A DNA stretch of 64,000 bases. Source: Phytophthora sp. 'mugwort'. Lineage: Eukaryota > Oomycota > Peronosporomycetes > Peronosporales > Peronosporaceae. Of this stretch, positions 10,101-21,326 are shown in pieces. Both the position numbers and the translations under genes were made by a program. Location: NCBI GenBank assembly GCA_033558025.1, contig JAUCEF010000003.1, forward strand, positions 1,204,001 to 1,268,000. Reading direction: 5' to 3'. The notes beneath the pieces were generated by a model. It was not told the origin of the DNA and did no database searches. It saw nothing but the letters and a program-made list of their open reading frames with translations. Numbering within the stretch: position 1 is the stretch's first letter; each line of letters opens with the position of its first letter.

Positions 10101-11404
10101 GATCAGCACAGGCTGTTTCTCCGGATCGAAGTGTCGGAGGATCGGGGTCATCGCGAACTTTTTCTTCAGTGTGGAGAACACTGCTCTAGCTTGGATCCAC
10201 TTCGACTCTGATGCCTCCGGATCCTGATCGATCTGGGGGTCCCTGCCTTCGAGGAACTCTCGGCCGATCTTCCCTTCGTTGACAGCGATCCTGCTCTCAG
10301 CACGCATCGCGGCGAAATCTGCTTCTCGCAGCTCGTACAGCACCGACGCGTACACCGCCATATCTTCAATGAATCGTCCGTAGTAGTTCAGACCACCCAA
10401 GAACGACTGCATAGACCGTAGAGATCTCGGGAATGGCAGACCCACTAGCATACTGAGATCCTTTGGATGAGCCTCCAAGCATTCGATGGATACACGATGT
10501 CCGAGGTAATCTACCTACTTCCGTTGGTAGATCTGTGGGGCGTTCTTCAATCCAAATGGCATGCGGTTCCACTCAAACGGACCAAACGGCGTGGTAAATG
10601 CCGAGTTAGCACGAGCGCGATCCGTCATAGACACAACCCAAAAGCCACTCGCCATAACCAGTGAGCAATACCACAGCACCTTGTCTAGATCGTCAAGTAG
10701 ATCGTTGCTCAGGGGCATCGGGTAGGCCATCAGCTTGGTGAGACCGTTGACCAGGCGGTAATCAATACACGACCTTATGCCCACACCATTCTTCTTGATG
10801 ATCACCACGATTGGTGATGCCCAAGGCGACGTTGCGTGTCGTATGATATTGCCGACAGCAGTCACTTGAGCAGATCCGATACCTTCTCGCGGAACTGGGA
10901 GGCGATATTTCGCACACGTTGTGCGACTAGGGTGGCCTTTTCAACGTCGATGTCATACACCACGCCTACAGTAATAGGAGGCAGCGCGTTGCCTTTGCCG
11001 ATCAGTAAGTGCTGGTAGGGCAAGATAATGTCCCGCAGCGGACGGATCTCCTCCTCTGTGTTCACCTCAAGATCCCCCACGTACAGATCCACGATCCGCA
11101 CCTTGACCGTGGTGGGTGCTACCTCTGGCAGCACAGCCAGCTCGCTTTGCACTTCTTCGGCGTGCAGCGTGCCTCCGTCGTGGTAGCAGACCTCGGGATC
11201 CTCGACTGGATTCTCCTTCGAGTCGTCATGTATCTTGGTGCCACGTTCAGACCCGTTCTTGCCGCTTCCGTCGGGAGATCCCCAGCGAGATCCTTGCCTC
11301 GGCTTGTCCGTGGGATCCTCGATTGGAAGCCGTATGGCTTGACCCAACGTCTCCGACAGGAGATCCACTTCCAGAAGGTCACCTGACTCCAGCACGTCGA
11401 TCAA
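10083..11404 (-). pseudogene. Gypsy reverse transcriptase with active-site deletion
   Basis: Reading from 11404: a linker, then WASPIVVIIKKNGVGIRSCI, DYRLVNGLTKLMAYPMPL, and FGPFEWNRMPFGLKNAPQIY (10515-10865), which are RT fingers and palm motifs. It then goes straight, across a stop at about 10518, to VDYLGHRVSIECLEAHPKD and the connection domain SMQSFLGGLNYYGRFIEDMA (10083-10478). The roughly 80-100 residues holding the Y-x-D-D catalytic motif are absent, a clean internal deletion. The protein upstream of RT is Glu/Asp-rich. Confidence 0.78.
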
Positions 11405-12059
11405 CGGCGACTACGCAGCCCCCAACCTTCTGTCAGCTTCATGAGCTGCACCGTTCGCTTCGTCTCCTCTGGCGCAACTTTCCCACCAGGCCCGCTGCGC
11501 AACTTCCTTGGGGCCTTCGCTACGCGAGGAACTCTTCGCGCGGCCCTCGCGGCGCGCATTGCGACCGTCGAGCGTTTCTGGCGATATGAGACCGTGGCCT
11601 CGTCCTTGTACAGGCCCTGGTGACTGGTCGCCTGATCGCCTCATCTTCCCCACCGAAACATCGGCAACACGCGTCGCGACAGTGACGTCTGTCGGCGGGT
11701 CGATCTCGGGATCCCAGCTTCGGGCGGGGTCGTGCGAGGTCTCATTTTGGCCGCCGTCGTCGGGCGCGTCTGCCGCCCCCTCTTGTGCTACCGAGGCTTC
11801 TCTTGAGCCTCCGTCAGATATCGCGACCTTCGCGCCGATTGTCCATCCGGCATGCACGCCACTGGTACCGGGTGCACGAGACGGGGTGTGATTACGCTCA
11901 TGTCTCAACTCAGGTGTCGTACCGTTTTGTCCCCTGACTTGCATTCAGAGGACGGATCACCGCCACCCGGTGCGCCTCTCGGCGCTCATCCTCCCTTCCT
12001 GTGGATTCAGATGCCTTCGGTCGCGGCAGGAGCCTGATCGGCAGGTCGTACTCCACCCG

Positions 12060-12660
12060 GTCAACTGCGGGCTCCAGATCCGGAGCTGGCGGCGCCGCTG
12101 CTACGGCGGATGCTGCATCCGTAGTGGCTTCCCACGCTAGGGTTTGCCACTCGGCGTAGAGCCGGGATCCTACAGAGACGAAGCCCGGCTGGCGAGAAAC
12201 GTGGTCCTCCGGTCAGCCACAGACCGATCTTCACGTCCCTGTTCAAGATCAGCTTCGTGTCGCCCAGGTTCGTGAGATGTAAGTAGCGGATCCTGCCTGG
12301 ACCTTTAACTAGGTGGGCACCCAGCGCCCACCGCGAACTAACCATAGCTTTTCATTGTCAGACACACAGATCCGCAGCGGGAGATTCATGGATTCTGCGA
12401 CCACCACCGCAGATGCTCGCCCACAAACACCGGGCGGGCTCTGGCGTTGAAGGTCTGGCGTCCCTCCTGCAACATGACTCGCACCTCGTCCGGCAGGCAC
12501 ATGATCCGTCGCCGAGATCCAGCCGGATCCCAGCCGGAACCATGAAGTCCATGCCAAGGATAGCTTGGTAGTCCGGCGGCAGATCGTCTCCCACCCAGAC
12601 GTCGTAGAAGTACACCAAGGATCCCGCCAAGGAAAGCTTGATCCGTGTGCATCTTTCCAC
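12060..12660 (-). pseudogene. Gypsy aspartic protease (retropepsin-like) region
   Basis: The minus strand reads LPPDYQAILGMDFMVPAGIR then LDLGDG (12530-12600). The I-L-G-M-D-F strand followed by an LPDEVRVMLQEG segment in the neighbouring frame is characteristic of the C-terminal half of retropepsins in oomycete gypsy polyproteins. A downstream frame (12061-12345) reads HLTNLGDTKLILNRDVKIGL, the linker to RT. The catalytic D-[ST]-G was not located with certainty. Several frame changes are present. Confidence 0.6.
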
Positions 12661-13399
12661 GAGATACAGCTTTTCACCAATTCTGAGGCATTCTTTGACT
12701 CTGACTTGTGTCGATACGGCATCCTACCTTACAAGCAAAGGTGGTGTCGATGATCGACACACACCTCAGATCCTGAGTCAAGAAGCGCCACAGCCTTGAC
12801 ATTGTTGATATTGCTGTACCCTTCGTCTGCTTGAAGTGTTTGCCGGGGACATGGTACTTCTCGTATCCGCGCGACTCGCCTGGCCGCAGATCCGAAGTCA
12901 TTGTGACCTCGGATCGTTAGTAGTCGTCAACAGGTCGAAGGCTTTAAACCATAGCCGTACGTTTCTTATGCGGTTCATATGTATTTCCAAATAGATCAGC
13001 CTGAGACTGGTCACTCGCCGCCGCCACGTACGCTCGATGCAGTTCGCTTCGGATCCGGAGTCGGCACTTGCCGGATCCGGTCGACTTCTTCTGCCGCGAC
13101 TTCGCCAGCTCGTGCCCGCGCAGCACGTCCTCCAGCAGATCCGCGTCCGCCAAGCTTAGCAGTGTAAGCTGAACCGCAAGATCCGGGTCTCCCAGAGTCT
13201 CGATGAAATGTCCGACGTGCTCGCGACGGGCCTTCGCGTCGCCGTCCTTGATCTTCAGCAGCGCGCATGCCTGCGACGTTAAGGCGGTGCAGATACTCCA
13301 GCGGCGTCTCTTATGTGCGCTTGCGCGCGTGGTAGTATTACCATGCTACCGAGACTCCCAATCCGCAGTACTGCGTCTGGAAGCTCGTGGGCACGTCAC

Positions 13400-14850
13400 G
13401 TCACTCTGACCGCGTGGATCGGCTCAGCTGCCTGTACCAGTTCCTCGCGGCTCCGGTAAGTAGATCCGCAAATGTATCGCATTTCTCTTCGTCTATAGCT
13501 TCACCCCCTCATGAACGCAGACTTGACTTTGTTGATCCACCCTCGTGCACGCTCTTCGTCATGACCCTTGCCTGTGAATTCTTTCAGATCCGAGACGGCC
13601 AATATCTTGACGCGTTCAACAATCGACGATCCAGTCGGAACGACCGCTACCGCTGTTGTAGATGTGCGTCTCGTGGATCCCATGTCAACATTATCCGGAT
13701 CATACTCACAGTGCTCGGGGTGGTGATCTTGCGATCCCACCGATCCCATGTCGACATCCTGCGATCCCGGACCGCGTGGGGCGGAGTCGGTCGCGAAGCC
13801 CTGGCCTCTTGACGTTCGCTCAGGAAACGTGCCATAGCCGCTTGGAAGTACGTCTCCAGACCACTCGTCGGTTCCTGGGCCGGACCCGCTGACCGGATCC
13901 GGGCTTGGAAGGTCTCGCCGGACGCGAAGCCGGGATCCTATCTGCCAGACTGCTCGCAGCACGTGACGGCCGCATCGCGGCGCCGGCTGGCCCAAGCGAC
14001 TTCCGTCGCGGCTCGATAGGCTGCTGGATCCGACTTTTTCTGACGTAGCCGACGCGTACTGCGATGCTCCCGTGTGATACTCCGGTGCCTTGCTGTACAC
14101 CGCCTTGGTCTCGGCAACGAGACGTATCCGACCGTGGCCTCGATTGTCGAGCTGTGCTCGGTCTTGGTCTCGGACGCTGCAGCCACCGATCGCTCGCCCA
14201 CGAGGGGCTTCAGCACGTTGAAGAGCGATGCGGCCGAGATCCGGATCGTGTCGGCGTCCAACTGGAACAGGTCGTCAGCGTCGAACGCTCCTGCCGTGAG
14301 GCCGGCTTCTTCCAGCATCCTCAGCAGATCCATCGCGGCGTCCAGCTTGTTTGTGGTCGACGACGGGGGCAACACAGGTCCGGTGAGGGATCTGAGCTGT
14401 TTCAGCTGCGGGATCCGCATCACTGGGTGCTTGCGCAGGAAGCCGTTCAGCTCCGTGCGCACGTACGTCAACTCGCTTAGATCGTGACCAGATAGACTTC
14501 AATACAGCGCGGTCGTCTCTATCCGAGCCTGGTGCCTTGCGTTTCTTCCGTGTGGTCTTCGTCTTCTTCTTAAACGTGGCATTTAGGGCCGCTGGGGTGG
14601 TGGTGGATGAAGGGTCATTCGTTCTCGCTAACGATCCTTCGTCTGTCAGTCCTGAATCGCGTCAAAACCTGCGGGGGTCCCCGAAGGAACCTGGGGAGGA
14701 AAGCGAGACTTCTCTTCCTGATCCGTTGCCAGACCATCCTCTCTTCCGTCGGTACGGGTGCCGTTCACTTTGCGAGGCAGCACCCCGTCCTCAGTTCTAA
14801 GTGGGGGAGAGGCTCGGGAAGCGCTTTCCTCCCAGGTCTCGGACATGAGA
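13400..14850 (-). pseudogene. Gypsy gag polyprotein, degenerate
   Basis: Frames 13938-14471 and 13501-14100 together resemble an oomycete gypsy gag. There is a helical N-terminal part (LNGFLRKHPVMRIPQLKQL, AAMDLLRMLEEAGLTAGAF), a basic lead K-K-K-T-K-T-T-R-K-K-R-K near 14560, a disordered Pro/Ser middle, and the conserved SDLKEFTGKGHDEERARGWI followed by NKVKSAFMRG just before 13500. That last block is the start of the retrotransposon gag domain; the rest is fragmented to about 13000. Frameshifts occur near 14470 and 14100. Confidence 0.62.
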
Positions 14851-14859
14851 CCGGTTCCT

Positions 14860-15268
14860 TGCGGAAACAAGTGAAGTCATTTATAGACACCAGGCTGAAC
14901 GTAATCAGCCGTGTCCGTGATGTCATGGCAGCGGCACAGGACAAACAAAAGGAGTACTCTGACAAGAATGGAAGAGGAAACTTAAACGTGTTTAATGTTG
15001 GGAAGTTAGTCCTACAAGACACAGGAACTTGCCACTCGCCACGGTAAGTTCCGGTGGGGGCAACAAGCCGAAGCACCGCTTCATTGGACCCTTCCCGGCC
15101 CTGGCCAGGCATGGTGCGGCATATACCATTGACCTGCCTGAGTCGATGACGACCCACCCGACGTTCTACGCGGGCCGTCTGAAGCGGTACCATGGTCCGC
15201 AGGGCACACAGGCCCCAGCGCTACAAAGCGAGGTTGCGACTCTTCTCTATGAGCACGCCAAGAGCTAG
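14860..15268 (+). pseudogene. Gypsy integrase C-terminal tail (plus strand)
   Basis: The forward frame reads RLNVISRVRDVMAAAQDKQK then EYSDKNGRGN, and after a frame change KPKHRFIGPFPALARHGAAY followed by TIDLPESMTTHPTFYAGRLK. These are the integrase C-terminal and GPY/F-type region of a gypsy polyprotein. It faces the large minus-strand gypsy element head to head, with the junction at about 14.85 kb. Everything 5' of the integrase tail is missing. Confidence 0.75.
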
Positions 15269-16600
15269 AAGCCCAGGTCCATTGCGGGGCCGCGGAAGGT
15301 ACCCTAGTGATGTATCTAACATCACTACGACGATACTGCAATGACGTCACGAATGGGTACCACCCATATGGTACACATCCCTATATAGCCATCCAATAGG
15401 ATAACATCTAGGATATTTACTGGTGACTTACAGTTAGTATGTAGACGCATTAAGGAGATCACCTCTCAATATATTCAGTCTTATATCTACCTAAATCGTT
15501 AACAGTTCCTTCAAACCAGCGACTTGTGAACTGCCGTTCACTGAGAGTTTGTATACTCTGGAAGTTACTACTTTCCTGTGCGCAAGGTGTTGTGTGCCCG
15601 TTCACACTCTCAATGCGCATATGAAATTGGCAAGATGCAGCTTTCACATGTGGTCATGTAATGGGGGAGGCTATAAAACAAAACACGCGCACTGAATCTA
15701 CGTATGTCCAGAAAGCGTATGTCAATCACGCATTTTAAAGAAACTTAGACATTCGCCTTCAAGCCGTGGCCCACAGATGTGACACTGGTTGCCGACAATA
15801 CTTTGTCAGTGCCTCATTTTCAGAGTGATCCAGAACGTATCGGAAGAGTGGCCTCAAGCCAGAACTGAACCAAAGCACAAGCGTAAACAAGCTCGAATTG
15901 CTCTCTGATGCCATGTCTTCTAGTGCGCGCCTCACAAAAAAAAGCCTCAATTTTTGTCACATCTTTTTTTTTCACAACTATATTGTGAATTCCAGCCAAA
16001 CTTGCCGCTGATGGTCGGTTCATTAACAGTGGGTTGAATCGGTCAATACTATTCTCAAGTTGATTAGGAATCGTCCAAAACCATTCCATATGGTAAGGGA
16101 AGGTTTCGCCAAAGTTCGATTACGTACTTAGTGGTGACCATTGTTAACAAGCCCGTTTGATTTCGGACGCATGACCGCGGAAACTTCGCACAATATATAA
16201 CTCCAGAAAATACTCACATTTGATCGATTTCTGGAAGGCTATTGAAAGGGTAACATACATGGATGGCGGAATTTATCGAGAAACCTCAAGAGGATACAAA
16301 ACAGGATCAGGAGGTGCAGACGTGGAAGTCTCGGAAGCGGCTGGAAAAGAAAGCAGTTGCTGAGTCAGCTTCTTAACCCAGTTTAACAATGTTGACTTGC
16401 CCCGTGGAAAAGAATGCCTTTATTGTGCAGGAGAACTACGCAGACAGGTGGCTGAAACAGGACCAGGGAACCCGACAATATCATTTTACCTATTTCTAAG
16501 TCGAGCCGCAATAGATAGATGTGGGTGATGCTTCTCTAGAGAAAATAAATAACCGGAGCTTAAGGATCAGAAAAGTAGATTATCAGGATAACTACTTAAT
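15269..16600. other. Probable LTR remnant followed by sequence without recognisable genes
   Basis: Immediately after the gypsy stop codon there is a GC-rich lead, then TGATGTATCTAACATCACTA from about 15309 and a CCCTATATAGCC TATA-like box near 15388, as expected of a gypsy 3' LTR. Its end was not determined. From 15.5 to 16.6 kb only short frames occur; the 89-codon minus frame at 15820-16089 has no recognised relatives. Confidence 0.4.
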
Positions 16601-18393
16601 ATTCGCACTGTTAGATGCACGCGTCGACGGTCGTAACATCCCAGTACGTCTGGTTAATCTTTAGGAACAAAATCATCTCCAGCGTCATCGGCGAAAGACG
16701 GTTACGCTCGTAGCGCAGCACCATGCGTGCAATACTGAGCAACCACTCGTGGTGTTAGACATCGACGGGATTGCATCTAGCAGGATGTACCCGGTGAGAC
16801 CTTTGTCGCCACTGCGGCGATCCAAAAATCCTGTTGGCAAGCCAACTTCGTTACCTCTTCCTGACCAACAGGGGAAGCTGCACGACGGAGAAAAGGCTGC
16901 AGCGCCACCTTCTCGCCGCATGTGAGACGGTTGGCTTTCCCGCCGAGTACTTTCGCAGCACCCGACTCACAGTCGGGTGAATGGACATTTTTCGCATTTG
17001 GTGCTAATATAGGAACAAAAGTCAAATAGTTAGTTCGAGTGGTAAAATAAAAAAAAAACGATTAGAAGTGCATGTACCGAGATAGTTGTTAAAGATGGCA
17101 AGACATCAAGTAGGCCAACAAGCAGGTCCCAAGCGTCCTCTAAGCTCAGCTCCTCGGACTGCATCTTCATGGACACGGACTGGACTGCTCGTCAGCGATA
17201 TGCACCAGAAGTGACTTGAGCTTTCTGTTTGCCGCTGGGGCTGGCAGTACCTCAGCGAGCACCTCATCATATGCACTGATGAACTGGCGGAACTCCAAAT
17301 AACGAGCTACATTGTGTATATTGACCCCTCAGCGGGTGCCCTTGCGGAGTTTGAGCCGGAGAGAAGTCTTTGTTCTTGGTATCAAATATAACAGCATAAA
17401 TGTTAGCCACGTATTTAAAACCGTATCCGTAAGTAAAAAAATAGAGTTCCTCAGCTTTGCGGATTGGTTGATCGTGCGCAACCGCTTCCTAAGTGACTGG
17501 ATCTGCTTCAGCTCCTCCTCGTAGGGCTCCAGAAAACTTTGAACGGCTAAGTTGAGCCGATGGCTTGCGCAGCCGACAAGTTGTACCCCTCATCAACCAG
17601 GCAATTCGCTTGTTTACGGCAAAGTTGTCACCTACCAGAAACATCACATTTGGAAGTTTTTTTTATCGAAAAATGATAACAACGAAGCAAATGCAGCCCT
17701 GTGTGATTCAGCTTTGAGACTGTCATTTGGCCCGTTGATAATTGGAGTCATGGAAAGCAGTGGACGGTGGCAGACCCCGTTACACTTGAAACATGCATAC
17801 GCTGGGGGTATTGTTTGCTGCCGTGGGTCCATCCGTTTAGAATCACCCCGAATTTCTCCGGAAGCTCATTTCGGATACTTCGCTCAACCGCCTTGGTGAC
17901 GTTCACCATTGTCGTGCATGATGGTCTCATCACACACAGGAGCCAAGTTGATGTATCTTATACAAATAAAAGTTACACACCTTCTTGTCGCTTCCATCTC
18001 GACGAAGGTGAAAGGTAAATTTCCCTTAATGAGTCACACGAGCCACGCATAGGGTTGGCCGCTTTCTGCTGCACCCACGGCAGCAGCATCCCAGTGGCAG
18101 CGAAGCTTGCAGCCTCGAAGTGGTCATTGTCTGACCGCATGTGGGATACCAGATTGGTGTACCCAGTTTGGGCATGTGCTTCCGCGTCTTCCCGCAGGCC
18201 TTGCAGACCTACACGCCAGTCGGGTCCCCTTCCTCGGTAAGAAAAGGCTCGAAATAAAACGAGGCAATTTGCTTCGGCGTAAACCTGCTCGTCGAGTATG
18301 GCGTAGTGATGAGTGCGTCAAACATGGGAGTCGCGTAAGGAGGTTGAAGCTAGCTTGTAGTGTCTGTAAATTGCAGAATAAGTTATAATGCAA
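16600..18393 (-). pseudogene. hAT transposase remnant (copy 1)
   Basis: Minus-strand blocks in order are a BED-finger-like CKACGKTRKHMPK (about 18150-18215), EKFGVILNGWTHGSKQYPQ (about 17800-17860, the hAT Asp region), NVMFLVGDN..VNKRIAWLM (about 17570-17650), and the C-terminal dimerisation piece PMTLEMILFLKINQTYW (about 16640-16695). hAT transposases carry a BED zinc finger, an RNase-H-fold DDE core and this C-terminal helix pair. Frames are broken throughout. Confidence 0.62.
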
Positions 18394-18707
18394 CCTACGT
18401 AGATGTAGACATGCTTAGAACCAACCATTAAACTGTTGGTTGCCACAGGCAGAGTAAATAAATTGTGTGTTGGCTACATACAAAATCGTAAATAAATGTA
18501 GGATACCAGACGTAGTCGTGTTTTTTTCTTAACAATGATTCCCTGCACACGTGATGGATGCCTTTTGACGTGATGCTGGATACAGATAAGGCAGTCCTAT
18601 TTGTAGTTATGGAGCCTGAGGAGATAAGGGACTGAAGAAGAAGCTGAGGATGCTGAGCTGTGGGGTACAAAAATCACGTAATTTCGTGTTTGTAGCTATA
18701 TGAAACT

Positions 18708-21083
18708 CTAAGCACCGAAGTTGAAGGCGAACGCGGCCTTCTTCGCGGGCTTGGCGGGCTGTGGCTCGGCATCGGAGTCGGATTCTTCGTCGCTGTCCTC
18801 GTCGCCTTCGCTTGCGTTGGAATCCATGTTGTCGCCCTGAGCAGCAGAGGACATCGTCAGTGCATTCCAGCTGCTCTTGACAGCCACGACGGTGTCATCC
18901 AAGTCGGGTTCCTTGAGCTCGCTGTAGTACGCCTCGTTCTCGAAAATGCGGTCGTATGCCATATCGGAAGTTGGTTCTTCCAGGAACACCAGACGCGCGG
19001 CGTGCTCCGCAGCATGACCCGCTGCATCTCGTTGTGCGCAAGTGGGGGAGCAGTACACATTGGTCTTGCAGACCACACATCGTCGCAGTGGTTCGCCCTC
19101 ATCAGCGTCGGCTAGCGTCTTGTCGCAATGGAAACAGCTCAAAGCATGCAAGGTCGCAGGCTCGTCATCCTTCGCTTTGCGACGCCACACTGTCAGTCCG
19201 TAGGCTGAATTGCCCCAGTTGGGCAACGAGACCTCCTGCTCAAGCATAAAACGGCGCTGAAGTTCATTTTCAAAGCGACTGTCGCCCGTATCGCCCTGCC
19301 ATTCTCCAACATGCAGAATCACATCACCTTGGAACAATTGAACGCTACGTACGGCCATGGCATCACCTGGTGGCGGGTAACACAAGAACAAGCTACGTCC
19401 TGCCATGTTTTCCTGACCGAGCACTTCAGGGCCTCCACGTCCAACGGAGCAAAACGGCGGCACGTGGCCGTGGTAAGCATTTCCCTCTGTACCCTCAGCA
19501 CTTGGAGGAGCCTTGTCAAAAGCAGCGACATCTACATCAGCACGTTGCAGTAGCGAACTCCAGTAGCCGGTACCAGCGCCCACCTCGACGATTGGTGCGT
19601 GCTTGGCCATCACATCCAGTGCCTCCTGCGTTGGAGTTGCGTACGCATACAAGTGGCAGCACCAATCGCGGCAGTTGTTGCGCCATTGGGCCAGAAGAGG
19701 ATAGCTGGGCATCTCCACCAAAGTTGACGATGAGCTTCGATCCGCGTCACCTCGCGCAGCGTCTTTCCTCTCGCGTCGGTAGTGCTTCTTCTGAGGTTTG
19801 TGTTTACTACCCTTGGCTTTCTTGCGGGCAACCGTCTCACTTCCCTTTGGTGCCATGAGAACAGCATCCATCTCGCCGTCCATTCCCACACCTTCTTCAT
19901 AGAACAGTCGCACTCCTTCGCGCAGTCGGGCGTGGTAGATCGTTAGGAGCGGGTTTTCGCCTTCAAGCTGCTGGGCACGAAGTCGCTCACGTGCAAGTTC
20001 GTCCTGCGAAGTCGAGGATGCAACCGGAATTGCCAGCGATTTGATTAGTCGATCTGGCACGTCCGGACCGGACAGTTCACGATTCAGGAACACTTCTAGC
20101 TGCGACGTGCTTTCAGGCGTGAATCGTTCAAGCTCTTTCAAGTATGTTTCCGGTGGAGGTACAGCGCCACACGCTCGTCCATACAGCACAAGCGCAGCAT
20201 AGTACGTCTGGAAGTACATCTGGTCGCACACACAAGCCAGTGAGATGGGCAGTTCATCACGTGACGCCGTCCCCACAGCCTGTTGTGCCTTACGTAGCTG
20301 TGTCTGCAAGTCTGTTAACAGTTGCATCTCCTGGCGCAGTTCATCCGCCGACTTCTGTCCATTCTGCGTACCTCCTGCTGCAAACTGCTTCTTGAGGTGC
20401 ATGAGCACTGACTCCAGTCGCTCCAGCGCCGACTTGGTCCACGCGCGGCTCTTGAAAATACTGGCGCCAATTCTTCCCAGACGGATGATCTGGAACAAAG
20501 TCTGCAGCAGTCTCTGACCGCCATTGGGCAGTGCTGCAGCAGGATCGGCGTCTTCTCGAAGCATCACGGCATGCTGCAGCACGCCGTGTTGACATTTCTG
20601 GCACTGGGCATTCTCGATCAGGTCTCTCTTGGTCCTGCCATAGTCCTCTCTCTCCTGCAATCCCAAAGACCTGGAGCCATTCACGCACGAGCACCCAGGA
20701 ACGCCACAGGCTCTCAGAGCGCAAATATCAGGCAGCACCACGTCCAGTCGCTTGAGCACGAGCTTCTGGACGTCCTCGGGGTCCTCGATCTCGTTCTGCT
20801 TGGGTTTAACGTCGATCAACTTGATGCTACTTGAGTTGATAATAGCGGAGTGTCGATCGCTTGTTGCTCGGCCGCTCTTGGGACAAGGGAGCTGCCGCCT
20901 TCGCGTCTTTTTGCTCTGCTTGCGCTGTTGTACGTGGTTGGCCACGTCCCCGTCCACCTCCAGCCCGTACTCGGCCGCAAGCGCCGCCATCTCGTCCTCG
21001 ATGAAGGCGATTTCGCCCGCCTGGAAGCCCAGATGGCCCGCCTTGCGCTTCCGCCGACTGCCCTCCTTACTCTTCTTGCCCAT
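18708..21083 (-). CDS. MYND zinc-finger protein with methyltransferase-like segment
   Basis: A 791-aa single-exon gene with ATG at 21081-21083. The first 80 residues are highly basic (nuclear/nucleolar-type), and residues 100-450 are mostly helical. A class I methyltransferase motif follows, PIVEVGAGTGYWSSLL (about 497-513), with AAFDKAPP after it. A MYND finger lies at about 650-695 (C-x2-C, later C-x2-C, Y-C-S-x2-C, then His and Cys-replacing His positions), and an acidic Asp/Glu/Ser tail at about 745-775. MYND fingers bind Pro-rich partner peptides. The AdoMet motif suggests methyl transfer, but substrate and activity are unknown and parts of the fold are divergent. It lies 243 bp downstream of the tudor-knot gene on the same strand. 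Composition and frame integrity indicate a real host gene. Confidence 0.85.
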   Translation of the reverse strand: MGKKSKEGSRRKRKAGHLGFQAGEIAFIEDEMAALAAEYGLEVDGDVANHVQQRKQSKKTRRRQLPCPKSGRATSDRHSAIINSSSIKLIDVKPKQNEIEDPEDVQKLVLKRLDVVLPDICALRACGVPGCSCVNGSRSLGLQEREDYGRTKRDLIENAQCQKCQHGVLQHAVMLREDADPAAALPNGGQRLLQTLFQIIRLGRIGASIFKSRAWTKSALERLESVLMHLKKQFAAGGTQNGQKSADELRQEMQLLTDLQTQLRKAQQAVGTASRDELPISLACVCDQMYFQTYYAALVLYGRACGAVPPPETYLKELERFTPESTSQLEVFLNRELSGPDVPDRLIKSLAIPVASSTSQDELARERLRAQQLEGENPLLTIYHARLREGVRLFYEEGVGMDGEMDAVLMAPKGSETVARKKAKGSKHKPQKKHYRRERKDAARGDADRSSSSTLVEMPSYPLLAQWRNNCRDWCCHLYAYATPTQEALDVMAKHAPIVEVGAGTGYWSSLLQRADVDVAAFDKAPPSAEGTEGNAYHGHVPPFCSVGRGGPEVLGQENMAGRSLFLCYPPPGDAMAVRSVQLFQGDVILHVGEWQGDTGDSRFENELQRRFMLEQEVSLPNWGNSAYGLTVWRRKAKDDEPATLHALSCFHCDKTLADADEGEPLRRCVVCKTNVYCSPTCAQRDAAGHAAEHAARLVFLEEPTSDMAYDRIFENEAYYSELKEPDLDDTVVAVKSSWNALTMSSAAQGDNMDSNASEGDEDSDEESDSDAEPQPAKPAKKAAFAFNFGA

Positions 21084-21326
21084 AGTACTGCAACTAATGA
21101 CTGTTTTGGTTGGTGGTCACGCCTGTTACTACACAACTTGCACACCAATTTCAATCGGTTTACACAGAATTTTTATTGATTTGAGTGTACCAAGCATGTT
21201 TCCATTGACAAATGGGAAGAATGAAAAATAAATTGTGTCGTTGCTTCACTGAGACGTGATAGCACAGCGCATTCTCGGATACCAAATAACCGGCAGCAGT
21301 TTTGAGCTCACCGAGCACTAAAAGCC

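Larger units (their letters stand above)
8480..14850 (-). mobile_element. Ty3/gypsy retrotransposon with dual RNase H, degenerate, minus strand
   Basis: Reading right to left the order is gag (14.85-13.4 kb), protease (12.66-12.06), reverse transcriptase (11.40-10.10), RNase H (10.10-9.73), a second RNase H (9.69-9.35) and integrase zinc-binding domain (9.03-8.48). This is the gypsy order PR-RT-RH-INT with an extra RNase H. Each module has frameshifts or stops, and a deletion removes the RT active site. LTRs were not identified: the left side ends in a microsatellite and the right side meets an oppositely oriented gypsy tail. GC content and codon use look higher than in the surrounding DNA-transposon debris. 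Confidence 0.82.
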
